Positions 23,173-31,917 are shown, counted from the stretch's first letter. The stretch: DNA of 35,640 bases from CAYVBN01 sp964538565 (GCA_964538565.1 CAZIGW010000117.1:1-35640); one strand, 5' to 3'. Program-made: numbers and translations. The notes: generated from the sequence alone by a model not told the origin.

Positions 23173-25479
23173 TCAAGCCGCGCTGGCGAAGCGGTGAAGT
23201 TCGCCGCGCAGGCGTTCGACCACGCCGTCCCAGTCTCCGGGCGTCGATTGGCGGAAGAGCCGCATGGTGGGGTACCAGGGGCTGTCCTCGCGATCGACCA
23301 TCCATCGGAAATCGGCATAGTGCGGCAGCAGCAGCCACACCGGCCTGCCCAGCGCCCCGGCGAGATGCGCAACCGCCGTATCGACCGAGATCACGAGGTC
23401 CAACTCCGCGATCGCGGCGGCGGCGTCGGCGAGGTCGAGGAAGGCGTCGCCGAGATCAAGGAGCGGCAGGCGCGTGAGTGGCTCGCGGTCGGCGGGGCGC
23501 GGCTCCTTCTGCAGGCTGACGAAGGTGATCCCCGGCATTTCGAGGAGCGGCGCGAGGCGCGCGAGTGCGATCGAGCGGTTGCGGTCCTCCTTGTGGGCCG
23601 GGTTGCCCGACCAGGCGAGACCGATGCGCGGAGCGGCGGTCCCGGCGAGCCGGCTGCGCCAGGCCGCCAGCCGGTCGTCCGGGGGCGACAGGTAAGGCAC
23701 TTCGGCGGGCACGGCCGCGACTTCGGTGCCGAAGGCGGACGGCAGGTCGAGCAGCGAGCAATGCAGGTCGAACGGCGGGAGCCTCTCGCCGCGCGCGACA
23801 ACCCGCACGACGCCCGGCAGCTTCGCAAGCAGGCTCTGCAGCGACGGCTGAACTTCGAGCACCACCGTTGCGCCCTGGCGGGCGACCAGGGCGGCATAGC
23901 GGACGAATTGAATCGTGTCGCCCAATCCCTGCTCGGCGTGCAGCAGAATGGTGCGCCCGGCGAGCGGCTCCGCGCCGGTCCATCGTGGCGCCGGGAAATT
24001 GCGTTCGAGCGCCGCGAGACGCTTGGTGCGGCTGCGCCACGCGTAGTTCCGCCAGCCTTCGCCGAACCGGCCGAGCGCGATCTGGGCGAGCGCGCAGTTG
24101 AAGCGCGCGTCGGCGAATTCGGGGCGCAGCGCGAGCGCCCGCTCGAAGCTCGCGATCGCCTCCTCATGCCGGCCGAGACGCACGAGCGCGCTGCCACGGA
24201 CGTTGAGGGCGTCGACACAGTCGCGATCCCGCGCCAGCGCCCGATCGAGCGTCGCGAGCGCCTCCTCGTTGCGGTCGAGGTCCTGCAGCAGGTCTCCCCG
24301 ATGGGTGAGCGCCTCGACGTGGTCGGGCGCGAGCGAGACCGCGCGGTCGAGGCACGCCAGCGCCTCCGACAGCCGACCCAGCCGATGCAGGGCGACGCCG
24401 CGCCGGTCGAGCGCGCCGACATGGTCCGGATCGATCGCCAGGATCCTGTCGTAGCAGGCGATCGCCTGCGCGAAACGCTCGAGTTCCTCGTGCACCTGTC
24501 CGGCGTTGGCGAGCGCATCCACGTGCTGCGGATCGGCCCCGATGGCACGGTCGAAGCTCGCGAGCGCGTCGGCCCAGCGTCGCATCCGCATGAGGACAAC
24601 GCCGCGGTTGTTGAGCGCACCGGCGTGCGCGGGATCGTGAGCGAGGGCGCGGTCGAGGCTGGCGAGGGCCTCCTCCTCGCGGGCGAGCCGAACCAGGGCG
24701 GTGGCGCGATTGCTCAGCGCCTCGACGCTCCCGGGTGCGAGTGCGAGCGCACGGTCGAAGCTGGCGAGCGCTTCGGCCTCGCGTCCGAGGCGAAGGAGCG
24801 CGAGCCCCCGATTGTTGAGGGCGCCGACGTTCCCGGGTTCGATCGCCAGCGCGCGATCGAGGCTCGCGAGCGCCTCTTCGCTGCGGCCGAGATCCTGCAG
24901 GAGATCGCCGCGGTTGCGCAGGGCTTCCGCGTGCCCCGGGTCGAGGCGCAGCACGGCATCGAAGCTTGCGAGCGCTTCGATCGGCCGCCCGGCGTGATAG
25001 AGCGCGACCCCGCGGTTGTTGAGCGCGCGGAGATGGCGCGGCTGTGCGCTGAGGACCTTGTCGTAACAGGCGATGGCCTCCTCGAGACGTCCCGCCCGCT
25101 GCAGCGCGTGGCCGCGATTGTAGAGCGCGTCGATGTGACCGGGCTCGATCGCCAGCGCCCGCTCGTAGTGAACCAATGCCTCCTCGGTTCGGTCGAGCGC
25201 CTCGAGCGCCGCCGCGTAGTTCGAGAGCGCATCGGCCGAACGGGGGCTCACCTCGAGCGCGGCGCCGATCAGCCGGAGCGATTCGACCGGTTGGCCGCGT
25301 TGCAGCTTGAGCACGCCGAGGAGGTGGAGCGCGTTGAAATCGCGCGGACTGCCGGCGAGTACCTGCGCGTAGATCCGTTCCGCCTCCTCGAGCCGGCCCT
25401 GCTGGTGCAGGGCCAGGGCTGCGCCGAGCGCCTGGGCGCCCGTGGCGCGGTCAGGCGGCGCCGCGCGCGCTCTTGGCAT
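23173..25479 (-). CDS. TPR protein with GT9-like glycosyltransferase domain (paralogue 2, longest)
   Basis: A 768-residue relative of its two neighbours. Thirteen to fourteen TPR units occupy residues about 20-490. The GT9-like domain starts near 505, with HAEQGLGDT at 514-522 and DLVISVDTAVAHLAGALGRP further on. The first five repeats and the whole C-terminal domain are close to paralogue 1. The extra length (208 residues, about six repeats) is all in the middle of the array. Repeat types recur with a period (RRGVALHRLG, HRGDLLQDLD, VRGSALVRLG echo NRGVALYHAG, NRGDLLQDLG, NRGLALLRLG), so the array probably grew by segment duplication. Likely cytoplasmic; function inferred as sugar transfer guided by the TPR scaffold. 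Confidence 0.85.
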   Translation of the reverse strand: MPRARAAPPDRATGAQALGAALALHQQGRLEEAERIYAQVLAGSPRDFNALHLLGVLKLQRGQPVESLRLIGAALEVSPRSADALSNYAAALEALDRTEEALVHYERALAIEPGHIDALYNRGHALQRAGRLEEAIACYDKVLSAQPRHLRALNNRGVALYHAGRPIEALASFDAVLRLDPGHAEALRNRGDLLQDLGRSEEALASLDRALAIEPGNVGALNNRGLALLRLGREAEALASFDRALALAPGSVEALSNRATALVRLAREEEALASLDRALAHDPAHAGALNNRGVVLMRMRRWADALASFDRAIGADPQHVDALANAGQVHEELERFAQAIACYDRILAIDPDHVGALDRRGVALHRLGRLSEALACLDRAVSLAPDHVEALTHRGDLLQDLDRNEEALATLDRALARDRDCVDALNVRGSALVRLGRHEEAIASFERALALRPEFADARFNCALAQIALGRFGEGWRNYAWRSRTKRLAALERNFPAPRWTGAEPLAGRTILLHAEQGLGDTIQFVRYAALVARQGATVVLEVQPSLQSLLAKLPGVVRVVARGERLPPFDLHCSLLDLPSAFGTEVAAVPAEVPYLSPPDDRLAAWRSRLAGTAAPRIGLAWSGNPAHKEDRNRSIALARLAPLLEMPGITFVSLQKEPRPADREPLTRLPLLDLGDAFLDLADAAAAIAELDLVISVDTAVAHLAGALGRPVWLLLPHYADFRWMVDREDSPWYPTMRLFRQSTPGDWDGVVERLRGELHRFASAA

Positions 25480-25509
25480 CGATCGCGTTCCGACGAAGTC
25501 CGATGGGAG

Positions 25510-27606
25510 TCATCGGCCAAGCCCGGCGAGCGCGTCGCATGCACGCGCGACGACGCTGTCCCAATCGCCGCGCCGCGGCTGGCGGAACAATCGCGCGGTC
25601 GGGTACCAAGGGCTGTCCTCGCGCTCGAGCAGCCAGCGGAAATCCGGATAGTGCGGCAACAGCACCCAGACCGGCTTGCCCATGGCGCCGGCCAGATGCG
25701 CGATGGCGGTGTCCACCGAGATGACGAGATCGAGCTCCGCGATCACCGCCGCGGCGTCGGCGAAATCGGCGAAGCGTTCGCCCAGCCGTTCGACGTTCGT
25801 CTGCGCGGCGAGCACGGCGTCGTCGCCGTCGCGCAGATCGTGCTGCAGGCTGATGAAGGCGACGCCTTCGGCCCCGAACAGCGGCGCGAAGGTCGCGAGC
25901 GGGATCGAACGGTCGGCGTCATTGGCATAGTCGGCGCGGCCGGCCCACACGATGCCGACGCGCGGCCGGCCGTGACGCCCAAGGGCCTCCCGCCAGCGGG
26001 TCCGGCACGCCGGATCGGCCGCGACGTAGGGGATGTCCGCCGGAATCGTGGAAACGTCGGTACCGACGGCGAGCGGCAGGCTCAGCAGCGGGCAGTGCCG
26101 GTCGAAGGGCGGCAGGACGTCGTCAGGACCATAGACGTCCTCGACGCCCGGAAGGTGCCACACCAGCGACTTGAGCGGGGCCTGAACGGCAAGCAGCACC
26201 TTGGCGCCCATGCGCGCCACCAGCGGCGCGTAGCGCGCGAACTGGATCGTGTCGCCGATTCCCTGCTCGTCGTGCAGGAGGACGGTCTTGCCGGCGACCG
26301 GCGTTTCGCCGAGCCACAGCGCCGGAGCGAAGTTCCGCTTCACGGCGGCGAACCCCGCGGTGCGCCAGCGTGCTTCGTACTGGCGCCAGCCGCGCGCGAA
26401 GTCGCCCTTCAACAGGCGCACGATGCTGTGGTTGTAGTTGACGTCCGCATGGCCGGGGGCGAGCCGGAGGGCGGCCTCGAAACACTCTGCCGCCTCCTCG
26501 AAGCGATGCAGCTTGCTGAGGACGTTCGCCCGGTTGTTGAGCGTCTCGACGCGCCGCGCATCGATCCGTTGGGCGCGGTCGTAGCACGCAAGCGCCTCCT
26601 CGAGCCGGCCGAGCGCTTCGAGCGACACGCCGCGGCTGATCATCGCCCTCACGTCGTCGGGCGCGATCGCCAGCGCGCGCTCGAAGCAGGCGAGCGCCGG
26701 CTGGTGCCGTTTGAGCCGCTGCAGCACCGTTCCGCGGTTGAAATGCACGTCGGCCTGGCCGGGCCGGATGACCGCGGCCTTGTCGAGCGCCTCCAGGGCG
26801 TCCTCGAGCCGCCCCAGATGCATCAGGGCGAGCCCGCGGTTGTTGGCGGCCTGGAAATCGGCGGGGGCGAGGCGCAGCACCTCTTCGTAGCTGGCGATGG
26901 CCTCATGATGGCGGCCGGCGTCGAAATGTTCGTTGCCGCGCGCAAGCGATTCGGCGGCGCGCCGGATGCGCTCGGCCCGCCCGAGGCCCCGCAGGTCGCC
27001 GTCGCGCTCTTCGAGGCATTCCGCATAGGCGCGGCGCGCCTCGGCGTGGTCGGGTTGCAACGCCAGCACGCGCCGGTATCCCGCGATCGCCTCGCTGTGG
27101 CGGCCGAGGGCTCGAAACGTGTTGCTGCGGTTGAAGAGCGCGCCGAGATGGTCGGGCTGCCGGGACAGCGTGGCGTCGTACCCGCCGATCGCCTCTTCGT
27201 ACCGGCCGAGGCTGACGAGCGCGTTGGCGCGATTGAACAGGGCCGGCACGTGCTCCGGCTTGAGGGCGAGCGCGCGATCGTATTGGGCGATCGCCTCTTC
27301 GCTGCGCTGAAGCGATTGCAGGATCAGGCCGTAGTTGGCGACCGCTTCCGCCGAATTCGGACGCGCCGCCAGCGCCGCGCTCATGAGCTGAAGCGCCTCG
27401 ATGTGGTCGCCGCAATCGCGCCGCAGCAGCGCGAACTGGTGCAGCGCGTAGAAATTGCCCGGGCTGGACACGAGCGCGCGGCGGTAAAGCTGCTCCGCTT
27501 CGGGCAGTCGACCCTGTTGATGCAGGTGCACCGCTTCGATGACTTCGGAAGGAACCGGCGCAGGCACCGGACGTGGCATGGTCGGCATCGCGAATGGCCC
27601 CCCCAT
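25510..27606 (-). CDS. TPR protein with GT9-like glycosyltransferase domain (paralogue 3)
   Basis: A 698-residue member of the triplet, the most divergent. About ten TPR units lie in two blocks (about 20-195 and 220-405). A charged segment without clear repeat pattern (AECLEERDGDLRGLGRAERI) separates them. The GT9-like domain follows, with HDEQGIGDT at about 445-453 and DLVISVDTAIAHLAGAMGKP near the end. The Pro-rich start has several possible ATGs (27606, 27588, 27579); 27588 has a G-run upstream at a plausible distance. It is the first gene of the minus-strand run and is divergent from the SPW-repeat gene, so the promoter should lie in the 430 bp to its right. Confidence 0.83.
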   Translation of the reverse strand: MGGPFAMPTMPRPVPAPVPSEVIEAVHLHQQGRLPEAEQLYRRALVSSPGNFYALHQFALLRRDCGDHIEALQLMSAALAARPNSAEAVANYGLILQSLQRSEEAIAQYDRALALKPEHVPALFNRANALVSLGRYEEAIGGYDATLSRQPDHLGALFNRSNTFRALGRHSEAIAGYRRVLALQPDHAEARRAYAECLEERDGDLRGLGRAERIRRAAESLARGNEHFDAGRHHEAIASYEEVLRLAPADFQAANNRGLALMHLGRLEDALEALDKAAVIRPGQADVHFNRGTVLQRLKRHQPALACFERALAIAPDDVRAMISRGVSLEALGRLEEALACYDRAQRIDARRVETLNNRANVLSKLHRFEEAAECFEAALRLAPGHADVNYNHSIVRLLKGDFARGWRQYEARWRTAGFAAVKRNFAPALWLGETPVAGKTVLLHDEQGIGDTIQFARYAPLVARMGAKVLLAVQAPLKSLVWHLPGVEDVYGPDDVLPPFDRHCPLLSLPLAVGTDVSTIPADIPYVAADPACRTRWREALGRHGRPRVGIVWAGRADYANDADRSIPLATFAPLFGAEGVAFISLQHDLRDGDDAVLAAQTNVERLGERFADFADAAAVIAELDLVISVDTAIAHLAGAMGKPVWVLLPHYPDFRWLLEREDSPWYPTARLFRQPRRGDWDSVVARACDALAGLGR

Positions 27607-28038
27607 CGTTCGTGCACGCGTGCCCCGCCGCGGGCGGCGCGCATCGAATCAGAATCCGCACGAGAAGGATAACGTATGAAGCCGCGTGATGTGTGATTTC
27701 GCGCGCCCACGAATTCCGTCATGGCGCGGCGCGCCGCCAAGGGCCTGCCATCCGCCGCTACCGACCGGGTTGTCGCGGGGGCTTGCGGGCGCCGGCCCGC
27801 TCCTTAACTTCAGGGTGCGGGGCAATCCCGGGGGGCAACCTCGGCGCCGACGCGTGGCGGCCGGTTCCGGCCGCCGGGGAAGTCCTCGGCCGTCCGCCCG
27901 GGGCGAGGCCGCTCCGGAGCGGTCATCGTGAGCGGTCATCGTGCGGCAGGCGATTACGCGATCGCTCGACGGGGCTCGAGGCGGCGCGGACTTTCGTAGC
28001 ACGGATTCAGCGTCGGCCTTCGCACAGGAGGTCTGGAC
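27607..28038. promoter_or_regulatory. Divergent intergenic region, TPR genes / SPW gene
   Basis: No recognisable gene lies in these 432 bases. They must hold promoters for the TPR-glycosyltransferase run (-) and for the SPW-repeat gene (+). The clearest structure is a tandem 13-bp repeat at 27917-27942. I could not identify convincing -35/-10 pairs on either strand. Confidence 0.5.
27917..27942. repeat. Tandem 13-bp direct repeat GAGCGGTCATCGT
   Basis: Two perfect head-to-tail copies, 27917-27929 and 27930-27942, lie about 100 bases before the SPW-repeat gene. They could be a duplicated regulator site or simple slippage. Confidence 0.8.
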
Positions 28039-28407
28039 ATGAACGCGAGAAAGGGCGCGATCGCAGACGTTCTCAACCTGATCTTGGCGGTGTGGCTGTT
28101 CCTGTCTCCCTGGATCGTCGGGTTTGCGAGTTCGAATTCGGCGACCAATGCGTGGATCAGCGCGATCCTGATCGGGATCGTGGCGGTGGCCGCTCTGGCC
28201 GCGTTCGCCGAATGGGAGGAATGGCTCAATCTGGTCCTCGGCCTTTGGGTGCTCGTTTCTCCCTGGGTGATCGCGTTCTCCGCCGAGACGGCCGCCACGC
28301 AGGTGCACGTGTGGACGGGCCTTGCCATCGCGGTGATCGCGGCGGTCGAAATCTGGCTGCTGCACCGGCAGCCGCCGGAACTGACGGCCGGAACCCGTCA
28401 CGGCTGA
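28039..28407 (+). CDS. SPW-repeat membrane protein
   Basis: A 122-residue integral membrane protein with two SPW motifs, LFLSPWIVGFASS (about 18-30) and VLVSPWVIAFSAE (about 71-83). Each follows a hydrophobic helix and is followed by another, giving about four membrane segments. This is the layout of the SPW-repeat family, whose function is unknown. AGGAGG lies 9 bases before the ATG. It stands alone between the divergent TPR genes and the nuo operon, on the same strand as nuoA with 310 bp between, so co-transcription with nuo is unlikely but not excluded. Confidence 0.85.
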   Translation: MNARKGAIADVLNLILAVWLFLSPWIVGFASSNSATNAWISAILIGIVAVAALAAFAEWEEWLNLVLGLWVLVSPWVIAFSAETAATQVHVWTGLAIAVIAAVEIWLLHRQPPELTAGTRHG

Positions 28408-28717
28408 CGTCCTGGAAGCGCGGGCAGGCGGTCTTCCGCCCGGCCCGCAGGGCGGCTGCGCGCCCACCGGATGAGGCGTGTGGAGCGGTCAAAATGGCCG
28501 CCTCCGCGTCTTGCCTCTCTTTTTGCGCTGCGCTAAGCCTCACCCCGACTCCGTTCCCTGGTCGAATCCGAACTGCGCTTCGGGTGATTGGGTCCAGCCT
28601 TGCGGTGCATCGAGCGACGCTGGAGATGGCTGCGCGTGGAGGCGGTCGTGCATCGGGCGTGCGGAGAGCGGTTCGCGTGCCGCGAGGCGCGAACGGACGG
28701 GCGGACGGAAGGATGCG
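28408..28717 (+). promoter_or_regulatory. Region upstream of nuoA, presumed nuo promoter
   Basis: This 310-bp gap precedes the complex I operon. Nothing in it looks like protein, although frames stay open. A T-rich patch (CTCTCTTTTTGCG, about 28515-28527) is the lowest-GC stretch and could lie near the promoter. GGAAGGA at 28707-28713 is the nuoA ribosome site. No operator is identifiable. Confidence 0.4.
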
Positions 28718-29083
28718 ATGAACGCACTGCTGCAGGACTATCTTCCGCTGGTGGTTTTCATCGGGGTGGCGCTCGTGATCGGCCTCGCGCTCCTCGTCGC
28801 GCCGTTTCTCGTCGCCTACAAGCAGCCCGAACCGGAAAAGCTGTCGGCCTACGAATGCGGATTCAACGCGTTCGACGACGCCCGCATGAAGTTCGACGTC
28901 CGATTCTATCTGGTGTCGCTGCTGTTCATCATCTTCGACCTCGAGGTGGCCTTCCTGTTTCCGTGGGCGGTGGCGTTCGGCCGCGTCGGCGTGTTCGGCT
29001 TCCTGTCGATGATGGTGTTCCTTGCGGTGCTGACGGTCGGCTTTATCTATGAGTGGAAGAAGGGAGCGCTCGAATGGGATTGA
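28718..29083 (+). CDS. nuoA: NADH-quinone oxidoreductase subunit A
   Basis: A 121-residue membrane subunit of complex I with three hydrophobic helices. Diagnostic segments are KLSAYECGFNAFDDARMKFDVRFYLVSLLFIIFDLEVAFLFPW, which includes the conserved loop cysteine next to the quinone tunnel. Complex I oxidises NADH, reduces ubiquinone and pumps protons across the inner membrane. ATG 28718 has GGAAGGA upstream and gives normal length; the frame is open further upstream without homology. The stop overlaps the nuoB start region (ATGGGATTGA). Confidence 0.97.
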   Translation: MNALLQDYLPLVVFIGVALVIGLALLVAPFLVAYKQPEPEKLSAYECGFNAFDDARMKFDVRFYLVSLLFIIFDLEVAFLFPWAVAFGRVGVFGFLSMMVFLAVLTVGFIYEWKKGALEWD

Positions 29084-29655
29084 CGAGCGAGCGCACGACA
29101 CTCGTAGCGCCGGCGGCGACCGGCATTCTCGATCCGCGCACCGGCAAGCCGGTGGGCGCCGACGATGCGTATTTCGTCGGCCTGAACAACGAGCTTTCCG
29201 ACAAGGGGTTCCTGGTCGCGGCGGCGGACGACCTCATCACCTGGGCGCGCACCGGCTCGCTGATGTGGATGACGTTCGGGCTTGCCTGCTGCGCGGTCGA
29301 GATGATGCAGATGTCGATGCCGCGCTACGATGCGGAACGCTTCGGCTTCGCTCCGCGCGCCTCGCCGCGGCAGTCGGACGTGATGATCGTCGCCGGGACG
29401 TTGACCAACAAGATGGCGCCGGCGCTGCGCAAGGTCTACGACCAGATGCCGGAGCCGCGCTACGTCATCTCGATGGGAAGCTGCGCCAACGGCGGCGGCT
29501 ACTATCATTATTCATATTCGGTCGTGCGCGGCTGCGACCGAATCGTGCCGGTCGACATCTACGTGCCGGGCTGTCCGCCCACCGCCGAGGCGCTGCTCTA
29601 CGGCGTGCTGCTGCTGCAGAAGAAGATCCGCCGCGTGGGCACGATCGAGCGCTAG
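29074..29655 (+). CDS. nuoB: NADH-quinone oxidoreductase subunit B
   Basis: A 193-residue peripheral-arm subunit that holds the terminal [4Fe-4S] cluster N2, the direct electron donor to ubiquinone. The ligands are C72 and C73 (ACCAVEMM), C137 (GSCANGGG) and C167 (PGCPPTAE), all present. The N-terminal 45 residues are an extension typical of alphaproteobacterial and mitochondrial PSST subunits. ATG 29074 overlaps the end of nuoA and is preceded by GGGAG. The gene is complete and 17 bases separate it from nuoC. Confidence 0.98.
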   Translation: MGLTSERTTLVAPAATGILDPRTGKPVGADDAYFVGLNNELSDKGFLVAAADDLITWARTGSLMWMTFGLACCAVEMMQMSMPRYDAERFGFAPRASPRQSDVMIVAGTLTNKMAPALRKVYDQMPEPRYVISMGSCANGGGYYHYSYSVVRGCDRIVPVDIYVPGCPPTAEALLYGVLLLQKKIRRVGTIER

Positions 29656-29672
29656 GACCCCGGACACTCCCC

Positions 29673-30278
29673 ATGATGGACGAAAAGCTCGAAGCACTCG
29701 GACAGACGATCGCCGGCGCGCTCGCCGATTCTGTCACCGGTCATTCGGTCGTCAACGGCGAATTGACGGTCGGCGCAAGGGCTTCGGACATCGTCAAGGT
29801 CGCGCAGTTCCTGCGTGACGACCCGCGCTGCGAATTCCGTTCGATCATCGACATCACGGCCGTCGACTGGCCGAAGCGGGAGCGGCGGTTCGATCTCGTC
29901 TACCATTTCCTGTCGCCGACGCAGAACGCGCGCGTGCGGGTGAAGGTCGAGACCGACGAGACGACGCCGGTCGCCTCGATCATCGACGTGTTCCCGGGCG
30001 CCAACTGGTTCGAGCGCGAGGTCTATGACCTCTACGGCGTGATCTTCACCGGGCATCCCGACATGCGCCGGATCCTCACCGACTACGGTTTCGACGGACA
30101 TCCGCTGCGCAAGGATTTTCCGCTCACCGGCTTCGTCGAGGTACGCTGGGACGACGAGCAGAAGCGCGTCGTCTACGATCCGGTCCGGCTGGCGCAGGAA
30201 TTCCGCAACTTCGATTTCCTCTCGCCGTGGGAGGGGCCCGACTACGTGCTGCCGGGCGACGAGAAGGCGAAGGGCTGA
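29673..30278 (+). CDS. nuoC: NADH-quinone oxidoreductase subunit C (30 kDa)
   Basis: A 201-residue subunit of the peripheral arm, equivalent to mitochondrial NDUFS3. The family signature FEREVYDLYGVIFTGHPDMR is present, followed by RRILTDYGFDGHPLRKDFPLTG. It is separate from nuoD, as in alphaproteobacteria and unlike the fused nuoCD of enterobacteria. Two in-frame ATGs (29673 and 29676) start it. The last residues are charged (GDEKAKG). Only two bases separate its stop from the thioesterase gene that interrupts the usual nuoC-nuoD junction. Confidence 0.97.
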   Translation: MMDEKLEALGQTIAGALADSVTGHSVVNGELTVGARASDIVKVAQFLRDDPRCEFRSIIDITAVDWPKRERRFDLVYHFLSPTQNARVRVKVETDETTPVASIIDVFPGANWFEREVYDLYGVIFTGHPDMRRILTDYGFDGHPLRKDFPLTGFVEVRWDDEQKRVVYDPVRLAQEFRNFDFLSPWEGPDYVLPGDEKAKG

Positions 30279-30280
30279 CG

Positions 30281-30718
30281 ATGAAACCGACGCTCAAGGC
30301 CGGGCTGACCCACCGGTTCGTCTATACGGTGCCGGAGAACAAGACGGTCCCGTACCTCTATCCGGAAGCGGCCGACTTCCAGGCCATGCCCAAGGTGCTG
30401 GCGACCGGCTTCATGGTGGGGCTGATGGAATGGGCATGCCTCCAGCTTCTCGCGCCGCATCTCGATCCGGGCGAAGGCAGCCTCGGCGTGCATATTGACG
30501 TGAGCCACGCGGCCGCGACGCCGCCGGGCCTGGCGGTGACGGTCGACGTGCGCTGCACGGCGGTGAACGGCCGGCGGGTCTCGTTCGAGGTGAAGGCGCA
30601 CGACGGTGTCGATCTCATCGGCGAGGGCCGGCACGAGCGCTTCGTCGTCGCGTGGGATCGCTTCAACGCCAAGGTGGCCGAGAAGAAGGCCAAGGCGGCC
30701 GAACAGGCGTCAGCTTAG
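30281..30718 (+). CDS. FlK-like (fluoroacetyl-CoA thioesterase family) hotdog thioesterase
   Basis: A 145-residue protein with a hotdog thioesterase pattern. T42, E50 and H76 match, in residue type and even numbering, the catalytic Thr42/Glu50/His76 of fluoroacetyl-CoA thioesterase FlK (T in LATGFMVG, E in LMEWA, H in DVSHAAATPPG). Later segments (VTVDVRCTAVNGRRVSFEVKAHDG) fit the family. The C-terminus is a Lys/Ala-rich tail. It probably hydrolyses a short acyl-CoA, not necessarily fluorinated. It sits two bases after nuoC and nine before nuoD, so it is co-transcribed with complex I, where no role is established. Expected cytoplasmic. Confidence 0.87.
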   Translation: MKPTLKAGLTHRFVYTVPENKTVPYLYPEAADFQAMPKVLATGFMVGLMEWACLQLLAPHLDPGEGSLGVHIDVSHAAATPPGLAVTVDVRCTAVNGRRVSFEVKAHDGVDLIGEGRHERFVVAWDRFNAKVAEKKAKAAEQASA

Positions 30719-30726
30719 AGGATCCG

Positions 30727-31917
30727 ATGTCCGAGGCCGCAATCCGCAACTTCACCATCAACTTCGGGCCACAGCATCCGGCCGCGCACGGCGTGCTGCG
30801 CCTCGTGCTGGAGCTCGACGGCGAGGTGGTGGAGCGGGTCGATCCGCACATCGGCCTCCTGCACCGCGGCACCGAGAAGCTGATCGAGCACAAGACCTAC
30901 CTGCAGGCGATCCCCTATTTCGACCGGCTCGACTACGTCGCGCCGATGAACCAGGAGCACGCGTTCTGCCTCGCGGCCGAGAAGCTGCTCGGCATCGCGG
31001 TGCCGCGGCGCGCGCAGCTCATCCGCGTGCTCTACTGCGAGATCGGCCGGCTGCTGTCGCACCTCCTCAACGTGACCACGCAGGCGATGGACGTCGGCGC
31101 GCTCACGCCGCCGCTGTGGGGCTTCGAGGAGCGCGAGAAGCTCATGATGTTCTACGAGCGCGCCTCGGGCAGCCGCATGCACGCCGCCTATTTCCGCATC
31201 GGCGGCGTGCACCAGGACCTGCCGCCGCAGCTCGTCGAGGACATCTGGAATTTCTGCGATCCGTTCCTCAAGGTGTGCGACGACATCGAGGGACTCCTGA
31301 CCGACAACCGCATCTTCAAGCAGCGCAACGTCGACATCGGCGTCGTCAAGCTCGAGGACGCCTGGGCCTGGGGGTTCTCCGGCGTCATGGTGCGCGGCTC
31401 GGGCGCCGCCTGGGACCTGCGCAAGGCGCAGCCTTACGAATGCTACGCCGAGCTCGACTTCGACATTCCGGTCGGCCGGAACGGCGACTGCTACGACCGC
31501 TACTGCATCCGCATGGAGGAGATGCGCCAGTCGGTGCGCATCATGAAACAGTGCATCGAGAAGCTGCGCGCGCCGGACGGGCAGGGGCCGGTGCTCGTCG
31601 ACGACAACAAGATCGTGCCGCCGCGGCGCGGCGAGATGAAGCGCTCGATGGAAGCGCTCATTCACCACTTCAAGCTCTACACCGAGGGCTTCCGCGTGCC
31701 GGAGGGCGAGGTCTACGCCGCGGTCGAGGCGCCGAAGGGCGAGTTCGGCGTCTATCTGGTCGCCGACGGCACCAACAAACCCTACAAGTGCAAGATCCGC
31801 GCGCCCGGCTTCGCACATCTGCAGGCCATGGACTTCATGTGCCGCGGCCACATGCTGGCCGACGTATCCGCCATCCTCGGCAGTCTCGACATCGTGTTCG
31901 GCGAGGTGGACCGATGA
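30727..31917 (+). CDS. nuoD: NADH-quinone oxidoreductase subunit D (49 kDa)
   Basis: A 396-residue subunit that, with NuoB, forms the ubiquinone-reduction site. The N-terminus has INFGPQHPAAHGVLRLVLELDGE, whose GPQHPAAHG loop carries the quinone-site histidine, then the family signature LHRGTEKLIEHKTYLQ. The C-terminus ends in GSLDIVFGEVDR as in close relatives. It is separate from nuoC. AGAGGAT upstream of ATG 30727 overlaps the thioesterase stop. The nuoD stop overlaps the start of a tiny ORF that leads to nuoE. Confidence 0.98.
   Translation: MSEAAIRNFTINFGPQHPAAHGVLRLVLELDGEVVERVDPHIGLLHRGTEKLIEHKTYLQAIPYFDRLDYVAPMNQEHAFCLAAEKLLGIAVPRRAQLIRVLYCEIGRLLSHLLNVTTQAMDVGALTPPLWGFEEREKLMMFYERASGSRMHAAYFRIGGVHQDLPPQLVEDIWNFCDPFLKVCDDIEGLLTDNRIFKQRNVDIGVVKLEDAWAWGFSGVMVRGSGAAWDLRKAQPYECYAELDFDIPVGRNGDCYDRYCIRMEEMRQSVRIMKQCIEKLRAPDGQGPVLVDDNKIVPPRRGEMKRSMEALIHHFKLYTEGFRVPEGEVYAAVEAPKGEFGVYLVADGTNKPYKCKIRAPGFAHLQAMDFMCRGHMLADVSAILGSLDIVFGEVDR

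Noticed and set aside
21466..27606. DNA-level tandem repeat or CRISPR array
   Set aside because: The periodic signal of about 102 bases is the 34-codon TPR unit. Copies differ at many positions and stay in frame, so this is a protein repeat.
21388..27672. A 6.3-kb open frame on the plus strand, about 2094 codons
   Set aside because: It lies exactly opposite the three TPR-glycosyltransferase genes. Its repetitive Arg/Glu-rich translation is what the complement of GC-rich TPR codons gives. The minus-strand proteins have real domains.
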